A DNA stretch of 64,000 nucleotides from CAVTRI01 sp963737075 (lineage in GTDB: Bacteria > Actinomycetota > Acidimicrobiia > Acidimicrobiales > Palsa-688): positions 1,240,001 through 1,304,000 of the forward strand of contig CAVTRI010000002.1 of the NCBI GenBank assembly GCA_963737075.1, read 5' to 3'. The position numbers and the translations under genes were made by a program. The notes under the pieces were generated by a model. It made no database searches and was not told the DNA's origin. It saw only the letters and a list, made by a program, of their open reading frames with translations. Every line of letters begins with the position of its first letter. The stretch's first letter is position 1. This document shows, one piece after another, positions 34,090 through 42,735 of the stretch.

Positions 34090-34728
34090 TCAACCGGTCA
34101 CCTGGACGCGTGGAGGGTTGGCGCGCGGTCGGGTGATCTCGAAGAACCCCTGGTACTCGGAGAGCACCTGAATGGCATCCCAGAGCCGCACGGCGGCGGC
34201 GCCAGTTGGAGCGGGGGCCATGACCGGTCCCTTGAACCCGTGCGGCGGATCGGCCCGCACGACGATCGTTGGGGTCTGGGTTTTTGGTCCACCGAAGGCA
34301 TAGGCCACTTCCATCGCGTCGCGGATAGGGCCGTCCCACTTCTCGTCGTCCGCGGCCTCGATGAGGCGGGCATCGAGGCCTGCGGCCGAGACGCAGTCGG
34401 CCAGAAGCTCAGTGGCGCCCAAGCGTTGGGACGTGAAGTATCGCGGACCCCATGCGGCATAGAGCCGGTCTACGACGTCTTCACCCCCCTCCGCGCGCGC
34501 CGCCTCGAAGATCCTGAGCATGCGGTGGGAGATGGCGTGCCCTTCCAGCGCGGCCTCGCGAAGGTGCTCGGGCACAGTCGGTGCCACGCCGTAATCGTCC
34601 CGAATCTCCAGACAGTACGAGCGCCAGTAGACGGCGAGATCTCGCTGCGGTGCCACCTCACGCACCCAACAAGCGGTGATCCAGGCCCACGGGCAACTCG
34701 GATCGACGAATACCTCGACGTCAGTCAT
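34090..34728 (-). CDS. DsbA-family mycothiol-dependent nitroreductase-like protein (Rv2466c type)
   Basis: This 212-residue thioredoxin-fold protein carries a CPWA active site: VEVFVDPSCPWAWITACWVRE, with the same position and context as mycobacterial Rv2466c (DsbA-like, mycothiol-dependent reductase that activates nitro prodrugs). The inserted helical domain includes VYWRSYCLEIRDDYGVAP and RLYAAWGPRYFTSQRLGATE. The cis-Pro region is KTQTPTIVVRADPPHGFKGPVM. It should bind mycothiol in the cytoplasm. It is the downstream partner of the DUF3237 gene on the same strand, with 42 bases between them. Confidence 0.88.
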   Translation of the reverse strand: MTDVEVFVDPSCPWAWITACWVREVAPQRDLAVYWRSYCLEIRDDYGVAPTVPEHLREAALEGHAISHRMLRIFEAARAEGGEDVVDRLYAAWGPRYFTSQRLGATELLADCVSAAGLDARLIEAADDEKWDGPIRDAMEVAYAFGGPKTQTPTIVVRADPPHGFKGPVMAPAPTGAAAVRLWDAIQVLSEYQGFFEITRPRANPPRVQVTG

Positions 34729-34770
34729 GGACCGAAGGCTACTCCGCCGAGTAAAGCGCCTGAAACAGCG

Positions 34771-35223
34771 TCAGCTCGCCCTGTATACCTCGTACTCGAC
34801 GCCCTTTGCGGATATACGGCCCCTGGCAACGAATACCGTTTGGTTGACCCACGAGTATCGCTCATCACCAGTTTCGAGCCGTGGTGTCGTTCGAAAGTAC
34901 TGGTCGTCATAGGACGTCTGTTCCTCGGTGGACGCCATGGCGGCCATGACGCGCTCCGTGAGCTGGAGCACCCCGCCGTATGTGAGGTACAGGATTGCCC
35001 CATCGTCGGTCTGGATGTGGCCACGAACGTCTAGCCGCGCCCAGCCATCGGGGCCGAGGAGCGCCCAGTCGGCACCGCCGCCAACGAGTGTTCCGCTGAT
35101 CCGATCGCCCTTGACCCAGCCCCCGGCAACGGGAACGACCAACCTGGTGCCGTAAGGCCCGTTGCCTGGCGTCAGGGGCTGGTCCAGCTCTGCTTCGTAT
35201 ATGAACTCATGCGCTAACTCCAC
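34771..35223 (-). CDS. DUF3237 domain protein
   Basis: This 150-residue DUF3237 protein has HEFIYEAELDQPLTPG at the N-terminus, GTRLVVPVAGGWVKGDRISG, then GADWALLGPDGWARLDVRGHIQTDDGAILYLTYGG and the ending YFRTTPRLETGDERYSWVNQTVFVARGRI. DUF3237 forms a beta-barrel related to avidin-like folds, and its role is unknown, though members often accompany catabolic enzymes. It is in a probable two-gene unit with the Rv2466c-like gene. A perfect 14-bp inverted repeat lies 30 bases upstream of its start. Confidence 0.85.
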   Translation of the reverse strand: MELAHEFIYEAELDQPLTPGNGPYGTRLVVPVAGGWVKGDRISGTLVGGGADWALLGPDGWARLDVRGHIQTDDGAILYLTYGGVLQLTERVMAAMASTEEQTSYDDQYFRTTPRLETGDERYSWVNQTVFVARGRISAKGVEYEVYRAS

Positions 35224-35252
35224 GCCTGAGACACTACGCCACCCTCCCTCGG

Positions 35253-35286
35253 GTGCCGAGATCGTCTAGTGCGACGATCTCGGCAC
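35253..35286. repeat. Perfect 14-bp inverted repeat
   Basis: GTGCCGAGATCGTC and GACGATCTCGGCAC are exact complements around the 6-base loop TAGTGC (35253-35266 and 35273-35286). It lies 30 bases before the DUF3237 gene (minus) and 133 bases before the hydrolase (plus), in a divergent gap. A terminator is therefore unexpected there. It could be an operator, an mRNA leader hairpin or an inverted end of a lost mobile element. Confidence 0.65.
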
Positions 35287-35418
35287 CGACACAACTGTTG
35301 CGCGGTTTTGAGGAGGTTTCCGTGGAAGGGGTATTCGACCGTGGCTTCGATAGACGGGAAGTACGCCAAGAACGCCATGATGCGCACGCGGTGTCGCTTT
35401 CCCCCCTAACTTGGGACG

Positions 35419-36132
35419 GTGGCTGCGTTCGTCTTGGTCCACGGGGGAGGCCACGGCGGTTGGTGCTGGAAGTGGACTGCCGCCGCGCTGCGCCAAGCCG
35501 GCCACGACGTCTACGCGCCCACGCTTACCGGATTCGGGGAGCGCTCGCATCTCGCCGCCCAGGCCACCTGCTTCCGGACCTTCCTGGAAGACGTAGTCAA
35601 CGTGATCCGCTTTGAAGGCCTTCACGACGTGGTGCTCGTCGGACATTCGATGGGCGGCGTGGTGATACCTCGGGTCGCCGAGCTGATCCCAAAGCGGATT
35701 CGCCGGGTGGTGTGGCTGACCGCCGCAGTGTGCGCCGACGGCGAATCCCTTATCCAGGCCATACCGCCGAGCCCGTGGGTCGCGAGGGCCGTCACCCTGG
35801 CGGAGGACGGTACGGCCCACACCGATCCCGAACGCATTCTCGACGCGATACTGGGTGATGGCACGCCGGAGCAGCGGGCCTTTGTCCGTGAGCGCCATCG
35901 GCCATACCCGCCGTATGCCCTGGTCGAGCCTGGCCGGCTCTCAGCGTTCCTCGCCCTCGGCCTACCGACCTCATACGTGGTGGCGACCGAGGACCGGACC
36001 ATTGAGCCAGTCCTGCAGGAGCGGATGGCCGATCGGCTCTTGGGAGCTGGGCGGTCGGCGGTGCGCTCCGGCCATGATTGCATGATCACCCGGCCCGGCG
36101 AAGTGGCACGGGTTTTAGCCGACATCGCCTGA
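35419..36132 (+). CDS. Alpha/beta hydrolase (methylesterase-like)
   Basis: This is a 237-residue hydrolase of the EstC/HNL/methylesterase-like group. AAFVLVHGGGHGGWCWKWTA carries the oxyanion hole. The family insertion GHDVYAPTLTGFGERSHL follows, then VVLVGHSMGGVVIPRVAEL with the nucleophile Ser, an acid in TSYVVATEDRTI and His in RSGHDCMITRPGEV. It acts on esters or nitrile adducts in the cytoplasm. The GTG start has no clear ribosome binding site. A phosphatase gene begins 65 bases downstream. Confidence 0.85.
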   Translation: MAAFVLVHGGGHGGWCWKWTAAALRQAGHDVYAPTLTGFGERSHLAAQATCFRTFLEDVVNVIRFEGLHDVVLVGHSMGGVVIPRVAELIPKRIRRVVWLTAAVCADGESLIQAIPPSPWVARAVTLAEDGTAHTDPERILDAILGDGTPEQRAFVRERHRPYPPYALVEPGRLSAFLALGLPTSYVVATEDRTIEPVLQERMADRLLGAGRSAVRSGHDCMITRPGEVARVLADIA

Positions 36133-36197
36133 TCAGGGCGGCGAGAGAACACGGCCGAGCCGCCAGCGTCGGCGCCACTGCCGTACCGTGGCTGGTG

Positions 36198-36836
36198 ATG
36201 CGCCTCATGCTCGTCCGCCACGGTCACGCCTACGCTGGGTTCGAGGGAGTGATCGGCGGTCAGCGCGGCTGCAGGGGTCTTACGCCGCTCGGGCGGCGTC
36301 AGGCAGAAGCGCTGCGCAGATACCTCGTCGACAGCGGACGGGTTCAGGCTGACGTCCTCCTTGCCAGCATGCTGCCCCGGGCCATCGAGACGGCGGAAAT
36401 CATCGCCTCTGGGTTGGGTCTTCGGGCCATTCGCCAGGAGTGCGACCTTTGTGAGGTCCATACCGGCGAGGCCGACGGCCTGGCATGGACTGAGTACGCC
36501 GCCCGATACGGCTCGTTTGACATGGAGGCGGAGCCCGAGCGGGTGTTCGCTCCGGGCGGGGAGAGCTGGACGACCTTCCACGATCGGGTGCAGCGGATGT
36601 TCGAGCGAATCGCGGAGGAGTTCACCGATCAGACGGTGGTGGCCGTGTGCCATGCAGGCGTCATTACGGCATCGATGCGCGTGCTCTTCGGTATCGGACA
36701 ACAGGGGACCGGCGCGCAGATGCGCCCCACGAACACCGGGCTCACCGAGTGGCAGTACGAGCAGGCGCTCGACCGGTGGATCCTCCATTCGTTCAACGAG
36801 CGCACCCACCTGCTGGGCCTCGACCTTCACGGCTGA
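36198..36836 (+). CDS. Histidine phosphatase superfamily protein
   Basis: This 212-residue phosphoglycerate-mutase-like phosphatase has the RHG catalytic motif MLVRHGHAYAGFEGVIGG at the N-terminus. LTPLGRRQAEALRRYL and the second arginine loop LLASMLPRAIETAEII follow. Glu in DLCEVHTGEADGLAW and the second His in VVAVCHAGVITASMRVL complete the active site. The frame is open to 36078, but the motif starts at ATG 36198. It removes phosphate from small molecules or proteins. Specificity is not predictable. It is intact and may be in one unit with the preceding hydrolase. Confidence 0.85.
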   Translation: MRLMLVRHGHAYAGFEGVIGGQRGCRGLTPLGRRQAEALRRYLVDSGRVQADVLLASMLPRAIETAEIIASGLGLRAIRQECDLCEVHTGEADGLAWTEYAARYGSFDMEAEPERVFAPGGESWTTFHDRVQRMFERIAEEFTDQTVVAVCHAGVITASMRVLFGIGQQGTGAQMRPTNTGLTEWQYEQALDRWILHSFNERTHLLGLDLHG

Positions 36837-36891
36837 GCCGGCGGCCAGCAGCCGATGCGATGAGAAGCGGCGGATTGGGTAAGAGAACGGG

Positions 36892-37375
36892 ATGAACGAC
36901 GGCCGCCAGCACTCGCTCAAGAGCGCTCGAGCCGCGGCCGAAGGTGACGAGCTGGCTGGCTGGGTGGCTGGTTTCCTCGCCAGCCCGGGTAGTGACAACC
37001 CGGTGCTGGCCAAGATGCTCCCCGAAGAGCTCGGCTGGTGGGCGGGACCCGTCCAATTACCCATCGACGAACTGCACCGCCTAGCCGGCCCCGCCGGCGA
37101 CCCGGTGCTGTGTCCGGTTGATAAGGCTACTGGGACGATCGGGTCGAGGCCATGGACCAGCTCGCCGAGAAGGGCTGGGAGCCACCGCCGGTGATCGTCG
37201 CCTACCTGCGAACGGTTCGTCGTCGAGGACGGCAACCACCGAGTAGAGAGCCTCCGCCGGGCCGGCAAGCAGAGGGCATGGGCGGTCGTCGGGTTCGAGC
37301 GCCGAGAGGACCGCGACCGCTTCGCCACGGAGTGGACAGCAGCATCGACGGCGAGGGGCCATCGGCACGGTTGAC
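36892..37375 (+). pseudogene. ParB-like domain protein, two frameshifts
   Basis: Three frames give one protein of about 160 residues. The first has a helical region and VQLPIDELHRLAGPAGDPV (a ParB-domain-like entry), the second DDRVEAMDQLAEKGWEPPPVIVAY and the third RFVVEDGNHRVESLRRAGKQRAWAV. The GNHRVESLRRAG part corresponds to the ParB/Srx loop that in relatives binds nucleotide (G-x-HR). Frame changes are near 37130 and 37210. Such single-domain ParB-like proteins occur in many actinomycetes with no known role. An assembly error is possible. Confidence 0.55.
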
Positions 37376-37387
37376 GTCGGCGCTGAG

Positions 37388-38871
37388 CTAGATGAAGCCG
37401 GCGTCGATGTGGTCGGCGAGGCCGATGGCAGCGAGCAGCGGCTGCACGTCCGGAGCCTTACCCATAACCATGGCCGCCGGCTTGCGCGAGCACCGCGGCC
37501 GCCCGGGCGGCCCGCGCCGGGCTCGGATACCACGCCAAACCCAGATTCGCGAGCGCAGCGATACTTGCCGGACCGGGAGTCGTGTAGGAGTAGACCAGGA
37601 TGGGCTTGGTCGACGACTGGACGACGCGGCGGATGTCGTGCTGCTCTCGTTCGAGTGTTTGAGGCCCGGCGAGCGATGCGATCCACACCACCATGTCGAT
37701 TTGCGGTGATCCGAGCAGAAGCTCAAGCGGCTTGACCACTCCCGCCCGGTTGACGACCTCGGCGGTCACGTCGACCGGGTTGCGCGGCGAGCCGTAGCTC
37801 GGCATCAGCGCGCACAGGTCGGCCTGGAAGGAACGGTCGAGCTCGGGAACTTCCAGCCCGGCGGCATCGCACGCGTCCGCCATCCAGACCCCAGCCCCAC
37901 CCGAGGTGGTCAGGATCCCGACGGTTCGCCCGGCCGGCCGGTGCGGTCGTGACAACGCGAAGCAGGCGTCCAGGGAGATCCTCCTGGTCGTACACCCGGA
38001 TCACGCCATAGCGAGCGAACACCTTCTGGTATTCCTCGTCATCGCCGGCGCGGTGGGCGGTGTGGGCGGCCGCCGCCTCGACGCCGGCGGGGGAGCGGCC
38101 GATCTTGGCGACAACGAGCGCCTTGCCCATCTCCTCGGCCCGCTCGGCTACGGGACCGAGGTCCTCATCATCGCGGAAACCCTCGACCAGCAAGGCCACG
38201 ACACGGGTGGCGGGGTCGTCGAGCAGATAAGCGACCACCTCGAGAGCACCGAGATCGGCTTCGTTGCCGGTGCTCACCACATGGCTGGCGCCGACTCCGA
38301 CGGCCTGCCCCCCGTTGAACACAGCGAAGCCGAGTCCCCCGCTCTGCGACACGACGGCCACATTGCCCGAGACCAGATTGGTGAGACCCCGCTCGTAGTC
38401 GACGGTGGGGCTGAAGGTCACCGGGATGCGGTCCGTCAGGTTGAAAAAGCCTTCAGCATTGGGACCCAGAATTCGCATGCCGGAACTGCGGGCGATCTCC
38501 GCGATCTGCTGCTCGGCGAGGCGGCCCTCTTTTCCCTCCTCGGCGAAACCGGAGCTGAATATCGTGGCCGAGCGGACTTCGGCTACCGCGCACTCCCGAA
38601 GGGTTTCGACCACCTGCGACCCGGGCACGATGACCGCGGCCAGGTCGACCGGCCCCGGCACGTCGACGATACTCGGATAGGCGGGCAGTCCTCCGATGGT
38701 CTCGTGGCCAGGGTTGACCGGGTAGATGGGGCCGGGATACTTGTGCTGCAGCAGGATCTGCAGAGGCCGGCCGCCCAGGCGGGCGGGGTTGGACGAGGCC
38801 CCGATGATGGCGATGCTCCTGGGCGCGAGTAGCGGCGCCAGGTTGGCAGACGTCGACCGCTTGGTGGTCAC
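37388..38871 (-). pseudogene. NDP-forming acyl-CoA synthetase alpha subunit, frameshifted
   Basis: The first frame (from ATG 38871) encodes the CoA-binding domain: LLAPRSIAIIGASSNPARLG, PAYPSIVDVPGPVDLAAVIVP, SATIFSSGFAEEG, then RILGPNAEGFFNLTDR. The ligase domain has NVAVVSQSGGLGFAVFNGG, DLGALEVVAYLLDDPATRVVALLVEG and KALVVAKIGRSPAG. After a change near 37915 the frame carries VGILTTSGGAGVWMADACDAAGLEV and SYGSPRNPVDVT. A further change near 37500 brings GKAPDVQPLLAAIGLADHI and the stop. The ATP-grasp (beta) subunit is absent. It would form acyl-CoA from acid, ATP or GDP and CoA. Two indels in a largely intact gene suggest recent loss or assembly error. Confidence 0.75.
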
Positions 38872-38896
38872 GACGACGCCGCGCGGCCAGTCGCGC

Positions 38897-39760
38897 TCAT
38901 GGGCAGCCGGCGCGGGGTACGTCCATTTCGACGGTGATCAGCATGGCGTCGTTGGCCGACGTCCGCTCCTTCTCCAAAAAGCCAGGGGCGCAGCACATGA
39001 GCAGTGTGCGCCCGTCTTCACCGCCAAGCATGCAGGCGTAGACACCGAGTCCGTCCGGCGCCCGGATTTCGTCCACGACTGCTCCCCCTTCGGCCACTCG
39101 TACGCATCGGTTACCGAAGGCATCCGCTGCCCAAATGTAACCCTCGGCGTCCAGACAACAGCCGTCGGGCGCGATGGCAGGGTCGGACATCTGCGCCCAC
39201 ACTCGCCGGTCGATAAGCGATCCGTCGTCGACGATTGTGAACGCGGTGTATCGGGAGGCGCCGGACTCGCCGACGATCAGCGTCCGACCGTCAGGGGTGA
39301 CAACGGAGCCGTTCGGGAAGTTCATCTCCTCGGCCACGACCGCGACCGTACCGTCGGGGTCCACCCGGATCAGATTCGTTGGCGAGGGCTGCTCACCGCC
39401 CATGAGGTCGAAGCCGAAGTTGCCGATCCAGGCCCGGCCCTGCTGATCGACCACCATGTCGTTGAGGTGCCCGGAGGCCTGTCCGCTCAGGTCGGCTACT
39501 TCCTCGACGGCACCAGCAGTCGTGTGGCGAAGTAGGCGACGATCCTTCATGGAGACCACCAACATCGTGCCGTCAGGCAGCCACCCAAGCCCGGAAGGCT
39601 GCTGGTCTACGGTCAACACCGCCTCCTGTGCGCCTTCTGGGGTGATGGCGAACACGGTGTGCCGGTAGAAGTCCGACACCCACCACCGGCCCTCATGCCA
39701 CCGCGGTCCCTCATAGAACGTGCCGGCGCCAACCAGCACCTCAAGCGATCGGTCGGTCAT
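38897..39760 (-). CDS. SMP-30/gluconolactonase-like beta-propeller protein
   Basis: This 287-residue six-bladed beta-propeller is of the SMP-30/gluconolaconase/LRE family. It has FYEGPRWHEGRWWVSDFYRH near the start (EGPRW metal Glu), QPSGLGWLPDGTMLVVSM, LNDMVVDQQGRAWIGNFGFD (Asn/Asp metal ligands), EMNFPNGSVVTPDGRTLIVGE and IAPDGCCLDAEGYIWAADAFG. All positions of a divalent-metal lactonase centre are present. It probably opens a sugar lactone or another cyclic ester. It is the neighbour of the acyl-CoA synthetase, 25 bases apart on the same strand and probably co-transcribed. The frame is open to 40867, but homology starts at ATG 39760. Confidence 0.85.
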   Translation of the reverse strand: MTDRSLEVLVGAGTFYEGPRWHEGRWWVSDFYRHTVFAITPEGAQEAVLTVDQQPSGLGWLPDGTMLVVSMKDRRLLRHTTAGAVEEVADLSGQASGHLNDMVVDQQGRAWIGNFGFDLMGGEQPSPTNLIRVDPDGTVAVVAEEMNFPNGSVVTPDGRTLIVGESGASRYTAFTIVDDGSLIDRRVWAQMSDPAIAPDGCCLDAEGYIWAADAFGNRCVRVAEGGAVVDEIRAPDGLGVYACMLGGEDGRTLLMCCAPGFLEKERTSANDAMLITVEMDVPRAGCP

Positions 39761-39905
39761 GGCCCCGAGCATATGTGCAGCTCCCGGCGAGCACCGGAGT
39801 CCGGACCTGTACGTCGCGATGGCTCCGCCCGCCCTCGCTTGACACACCGGCGCCCATACGTTCATCGTCCGCCGGCCGATTGCCGCGACGCTCGATCCTG
39901 AGCGA

Positions 39906-40127
39906 TTGGGTACACTTCCGATCACCTCAAACCCATCCACCGCTGAGTTCGTACACGACGTAGCCGCGGTGGTTGAGGACATGAACAACATCGAAGCGTT
40001 CGACGTCGCCACCGCGGGCGGAACTAACCAGGTGACGGTCCCTGACCTGACGGGGACGGCCGTTCGGAACGTCCACGTCGATCTCGCCGGCTCCCAAGGC
40101 ATGGGGGCCAACAGCCCGACATCGTGA
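39906..40127 (+). CDS. Possible 73-aa ORF coupled to the methyltransferase
   Basis: A frame from TTG 39906 ends with a TGA that overlaps the GTG start of the methyltransferase (GTGA). It encodes a fairly normal acidic protein (FVHDVAAVVEDMNNIEAFDV, then DLTGTAVRNVHVDLAGS) without the Arg/Pro excess of shadow frames. I recognise no family, and the start is uncertain. Given the coupling, it could be a genuine small gene. Confidence 0.3.
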   Translation: MGTLPITSNPSTAEFVHDVAAVVEDMNNIEAFDVATAGGTNQVTVPDLTGTAVRNVHVDLAGSQGMGANSPTS

Positions 40128-40792
40128 CGGTAGACCATCAGGCGGAGACAGCCACAGCTTCGGCATCGTACAATTTGGGGGTGAACAAGGCCCATTTGGA
40201 GCACCTTTCGAGCCCGGAGTGGGCGCGGACGCTGGAGACCGAGTTGTTGCCCTGGGTGGACGCCGCCGGCGACCTGGGCGACGACGTCTTGGAGATCGGT
40301 CCCGGCCCGGGGCTGACCACCGATCTGCTCCGACAGCGGGTCCCCCGGCTCACCGCCGTCGAAGTGGATCCGTCCCTGGGCCACGCCCTCCGCGAGCGCC
40401 TCGCCGGCACAAACGTCGACGTGATCGTCGCTGACGCCACCGAGGCCGGCCTGCCAGCCGAGCGGTATACAGCCGCAGCCTGCTTCTCCGTCCTGCACCA
40501 CATGCCGTCGGCCAAACACCAGGACCGCCTCTTCACCGAACTCCACCGCGTCCTCCGGCCGGGAGGCATCTTCGTGGGCCAAGAGTCCCTGAATCTCGAG
40601 ATGATCCGCACCGGCCACGCCGGGGACACCTTCAATCCGGTGGAACCCGACGACCTCGCCCGTCGACTGAGCGCGGTCGGCTTCGGACCCACCACAACCG
40701 ACGTCGCTGGCTACCACTTCCGGTTCGTCTCCGGAAAACGTTTTCGTCAAGCGGGCTCGGCGGCTCCGGGCGGTCGACCATCCCTCGACTGA
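40124..40792 (+). CDS. Class I SAM-dependent methyltransferase
   Basis: This 222-residue protein begins with a short disordered part and then NLGVNKAHLEHLSSPEWART. Motif I is VLEIGPGPGLTTDLLRQRV, motif II has LTAVEVDPSLGHALRERL, the post-motif VIVADATEAGLP is followed by FSVLHHMPS, and motif III is FTELHRVLRPGG. The C-terminus ends in a helix-strand pair (LARRLSAVGFGPTTTDV). It is related to UbiE/Methyltransf_25-type enzymes, and the substrate is unknown. Its 3' end overlaps the 3' end of the opposite-strand VOC gene by 46 bases. Confidence 0.85.
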   Translation: MTVDHQAETATASASYNLGVNKAHLEHLSSPEWARTLETELLPWVDAAGDLGDDVLEIGPGPGLTTDLLRQRVPRLTAVEVDPSLGHALRERLAGTNVDVIVADATEAGLPAERYTAAACFSVLHHMPSAKHQDRLFTELHRVLRPGGIFVGQESLNLEMIRTGHAGDTFNPVEPDDLARRLSAVGFGPTTTDVAGYHFRFVSGKRFRQAGSAAPGGRPSLD

Positions 40793-41169
40793 GGGGGATC
40801 CAAAGGGCGGGCGAAGCTCAGTTCGTGGCCGTCGGTATCGCGAATATGGAAGAAGCGCTCCCCCCACTGTGCGTCAGACGGCTCCGACTCGGGCACGAAG
40901 CCCGCCCTCACGGCTCGTCGGTACGTGGCATCCACGTCCTGGACCCAAAAGATCACCCGCCCCCAGATCTCCCTTCGCACGGTTCCCGCAGGGTCGGCCT
41001 GGAGGTTGAGGTAGCCGTCGCCGACCCGAAAGCTCGTAAACGACGCCTGTCGACCGCCGTAGAGCACATGAAAGCCGAGGGCCTGGTAAAAGGCCACGGC
41101 CTCGGCCATGCGCGCCGTCAGCAACGTGATAGCGCTGATCCTCTCGACCGGCTCAACATGGTCGCCCAT
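40747..41169 (-). CDS. VOC family protein
   Basis: This 140-residue vicinal-oxygen-chelate protein is a single module pair. It has SAITLLTARMAEAVAFYQALGFHVLYGG, then SFRVGDGYLNLQAD, VIFWVQDVDATYRRAVRAGFVPE and GERFFHIRDTDGHELSFARP. The Glu/His metal residues near the last strand (DTDGHEL) are present. Such proteins bind metals and act on small organic molecules (glyoxalase, resistance or dioxygenase-like chemistry). It is convergent with the methyltransferase, with overlapping 3' ends. The start is chosen at the first Met of the domain. Confidence 0.85.
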   Translation of the reverse strand: MGDHVEPVERISAITLLTARMAEAVAFYQALGFHVLYGGRQASFTSFRVGDGYLNLQADPAGTVRREIWGRVIFWVQDVDATYRRAVRAGFVPESEPSDAQWGERFFHIRDTDGHELSFARPLDPPQSRDGRPPGAAEPA

Positions 41170-41228
41170 GAGGTGAGCCTTGCATATCTTGTTCGACGGT
41201 TAGGGTGCGCGACAGGAGGAGGAGCGGC

Positions 41229-41814
41229 GTGAAGCTCATGCTGACCCATCTCGGCGGACGATGGGTCTGCGTCGAGCGGTCCATCCCGACAGGACATCTT
41301 CGCTGTTGCCGAAGAGAGCCAGGATCGCGGCTGCGTGGTCAACATCGTGGATGGCAGGGTCGATGCTGCCAGCTCGCCATCCGAAGGGGTGGTGCCGCCC
41401 ATCGCCATCATCGAGATGTGGCTCGATGATGGCGCAAGCCATGAGGCCGCCGCGGGTCTTTGGCTGAGCGTGGGCAACGTCGGGGGCTACGTCGTTGAGG
41501 AGGTCGTGCAGCGACCGATCCCGCGCAGCGGCAGACCCGGCCAAACAGGCGGCGTAACCAACATCTTCCTGGTCAGCCGGCGATTGGGTATCTCGATGGA
41601 AGAGTTCGCGCAACACTGGAAGCAGATCCACGGCCCGTTGGCGCTGCGCGTCCACTACGGCATGACCGGCTATGTGCAGAACATCGCGCCGGCCCGGTTC
41701 CTCGCCGCCGACGAGGCGGTGGACGGCTTTTCGAACCTGCAATTTCCTAGCGTTGACGACTCGATCAACAAGCTGTACCTCAACGAGGAACGGGCTGCGG
41801 AGGTTGGCTCCTGA
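41229..41814 (+). pseudogene. EthD domain protein, one frameshift
   Basis: GTG 41229, five bases after AGGAGGAGG, opens KLMLTHLGGRWVCVERSIP. One base shift near 41290 then leads to DIFAVAEESQDRGCVVNIV, IAIIEMWLDDGASHEAAAG and the EthD domain proper: VTNIFLVSRRLGISMEEFAQHWKQIHGPLA, then HYGMTGYVQNIAP and ADEAVDGFSNLQF. The WKQIHGPLA motif with the His is the hallmark of EthD ferredoxin-like barrels. The tail is shorter than in most EthD proteins. It is probably live in the organism if the indel is technical. Confidence 0.7.
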
Positions 41815-41873
41815 CCTCAGGACCCCGACACGTTCTCCGCGAAGAGAACTCCTGTCTCGGCATCCCGCTTGTA

Positions 41874-41903
41874 TTGTCAACCCAAATCTAGCCGTCGTAC
41901 AGT
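41874..41903 (+). promoter_or_regulatory. Consensus promoter for a leaderless transcript
   Basis: TTGTCA (41874-41879) and TACAGT (41898-41903) are spaced by 18 bases, a good sigma-70-type promoter. The -10 box ends seven bases before the GTG at 41911, so transcription would begin at or one base from the start codon. This explains the lack of a ribosome binding site there. Confidence 0.6.
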
Positions 41904-41910
41904 TTGCGTT

Positions 41911-42735
41911 GTGACTGAGCGGATTGGTCCCTGGAGCCTGGTCGAGACCCAATGGAAAACCAAAGGTGATGTGAACCAGGGTCTCGCTACGGTGACGAAC
42001 CCTTCGACCGGGACGTCGCAACTACTGTTCCGGGGTGACAATAGTATCGCCCCCGATTTGCGAGCAAAAGGCTGGGGTCACATTGGTGATCCCGACTCGT
42101 GGGGAGGCGCAGTTTTCGACGCCTACCAGCGAAGTGATACCTCGGTCGCCGCTAAGCTATACCGAGTAACCACCGCGGACAATACGCTACTCGACTTCCA
42201 ACATACGTTGGTCTCCGCACCCATACAAGAGTTGCTCAACAACTCATTCGCGGCGATCTCACCCGACGGACAGTGGCTGGTCTCGGGCGAATGGTTCGAG
42301 TTGGATCACTTTCTCGTGTTTCCCACCCCTACTGTCAATCCAGAAGGCCCTCAACCAGGGCAAAATCTGGAACTACACGGGACCATCAATCTCGATCATC
42401 GTGTTCGAAATGTACAGGGCGTCGTCTTTCTGGACGAGACCACCCTCCTGTGCTCAACCGACGACGACAATCCGGATGGTGCACCTCCGCTTTGGGATGG
42501 CGTGTTGCGTCAGTTGCTTCAGGTCAAGCTGGCCGCCCCTCTGCCGGACACTTCCCGACCCGCGACTGTCGAGTGTCTGGGCGGAATCCCAACCCCCGCC
42601 CCCGGAATCGGACAGCCGGAGGTAGAGGGGATCGACTTCGATCACCAGACCGGCGACCTGCGAATAGTTGTCGTACCCGGACCGCCGGTGAGCCTCATCG
42701 ATGCTGCAGTTCTACGGTTCCGGCGAGTCCCGTAG
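41911..42735 (+). CDS. Conserved hypothetical protein, lower GC
   Basis: This 274-residue protein has no family I can name. It looks beta-rich and extended: IGPWSLVETQWKTKGDVNQG, TSQLLFRGDNSIAPDLRAKGWGHIGDPDS, then AAISPDGQWLVSGEWFELDHFLVF, VQGVVFLDETTLLCSTDDDN and GQPEVEGIDFDHQTGDLRIVVV. The repeated ISPDGQW and FDHQTGDLRI patterns resemble beta-propeller blades. Base composition is more AT-rich than the neighbours, which suggests acquisition. It has a good promoter with a leaderless start. It may be a lectin- or esterase-like propeller, but this is inference. Confidence 0.7.
   Translation: MTERIGPWSLVETQWKTKGDVNQGLATVTNPSTGTSQLLFRGDNSIAPDLRAKGWGHIGDPDSWGGAVFDAYQRSDTSVAAKLYRVTTADNTLLDFQHTLVSAPIQELLNNSFAAISPDGQWLVSGEWFELDHFLVFPTPTVNPEGPQPGQNLELHGTINLDHRVRNVQGVVFLDETTLLCSTDDDNPDGAPPLWDGVLRQLLQVKLAAPLPDTSRPATVECLGGIPTPAPGIGQPEVEGIDFDHQTGDLRIVVVPGPPVSLIDAAVLRFRRVP

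Noticed and set aside
35622..37328. A 568-codon minus frame across the hydrolase and phosphatase genes
   Set aside because: Both plus genes have intact catalytic motifs. The minus frame is low-complexity Arg/Ser/Pro.
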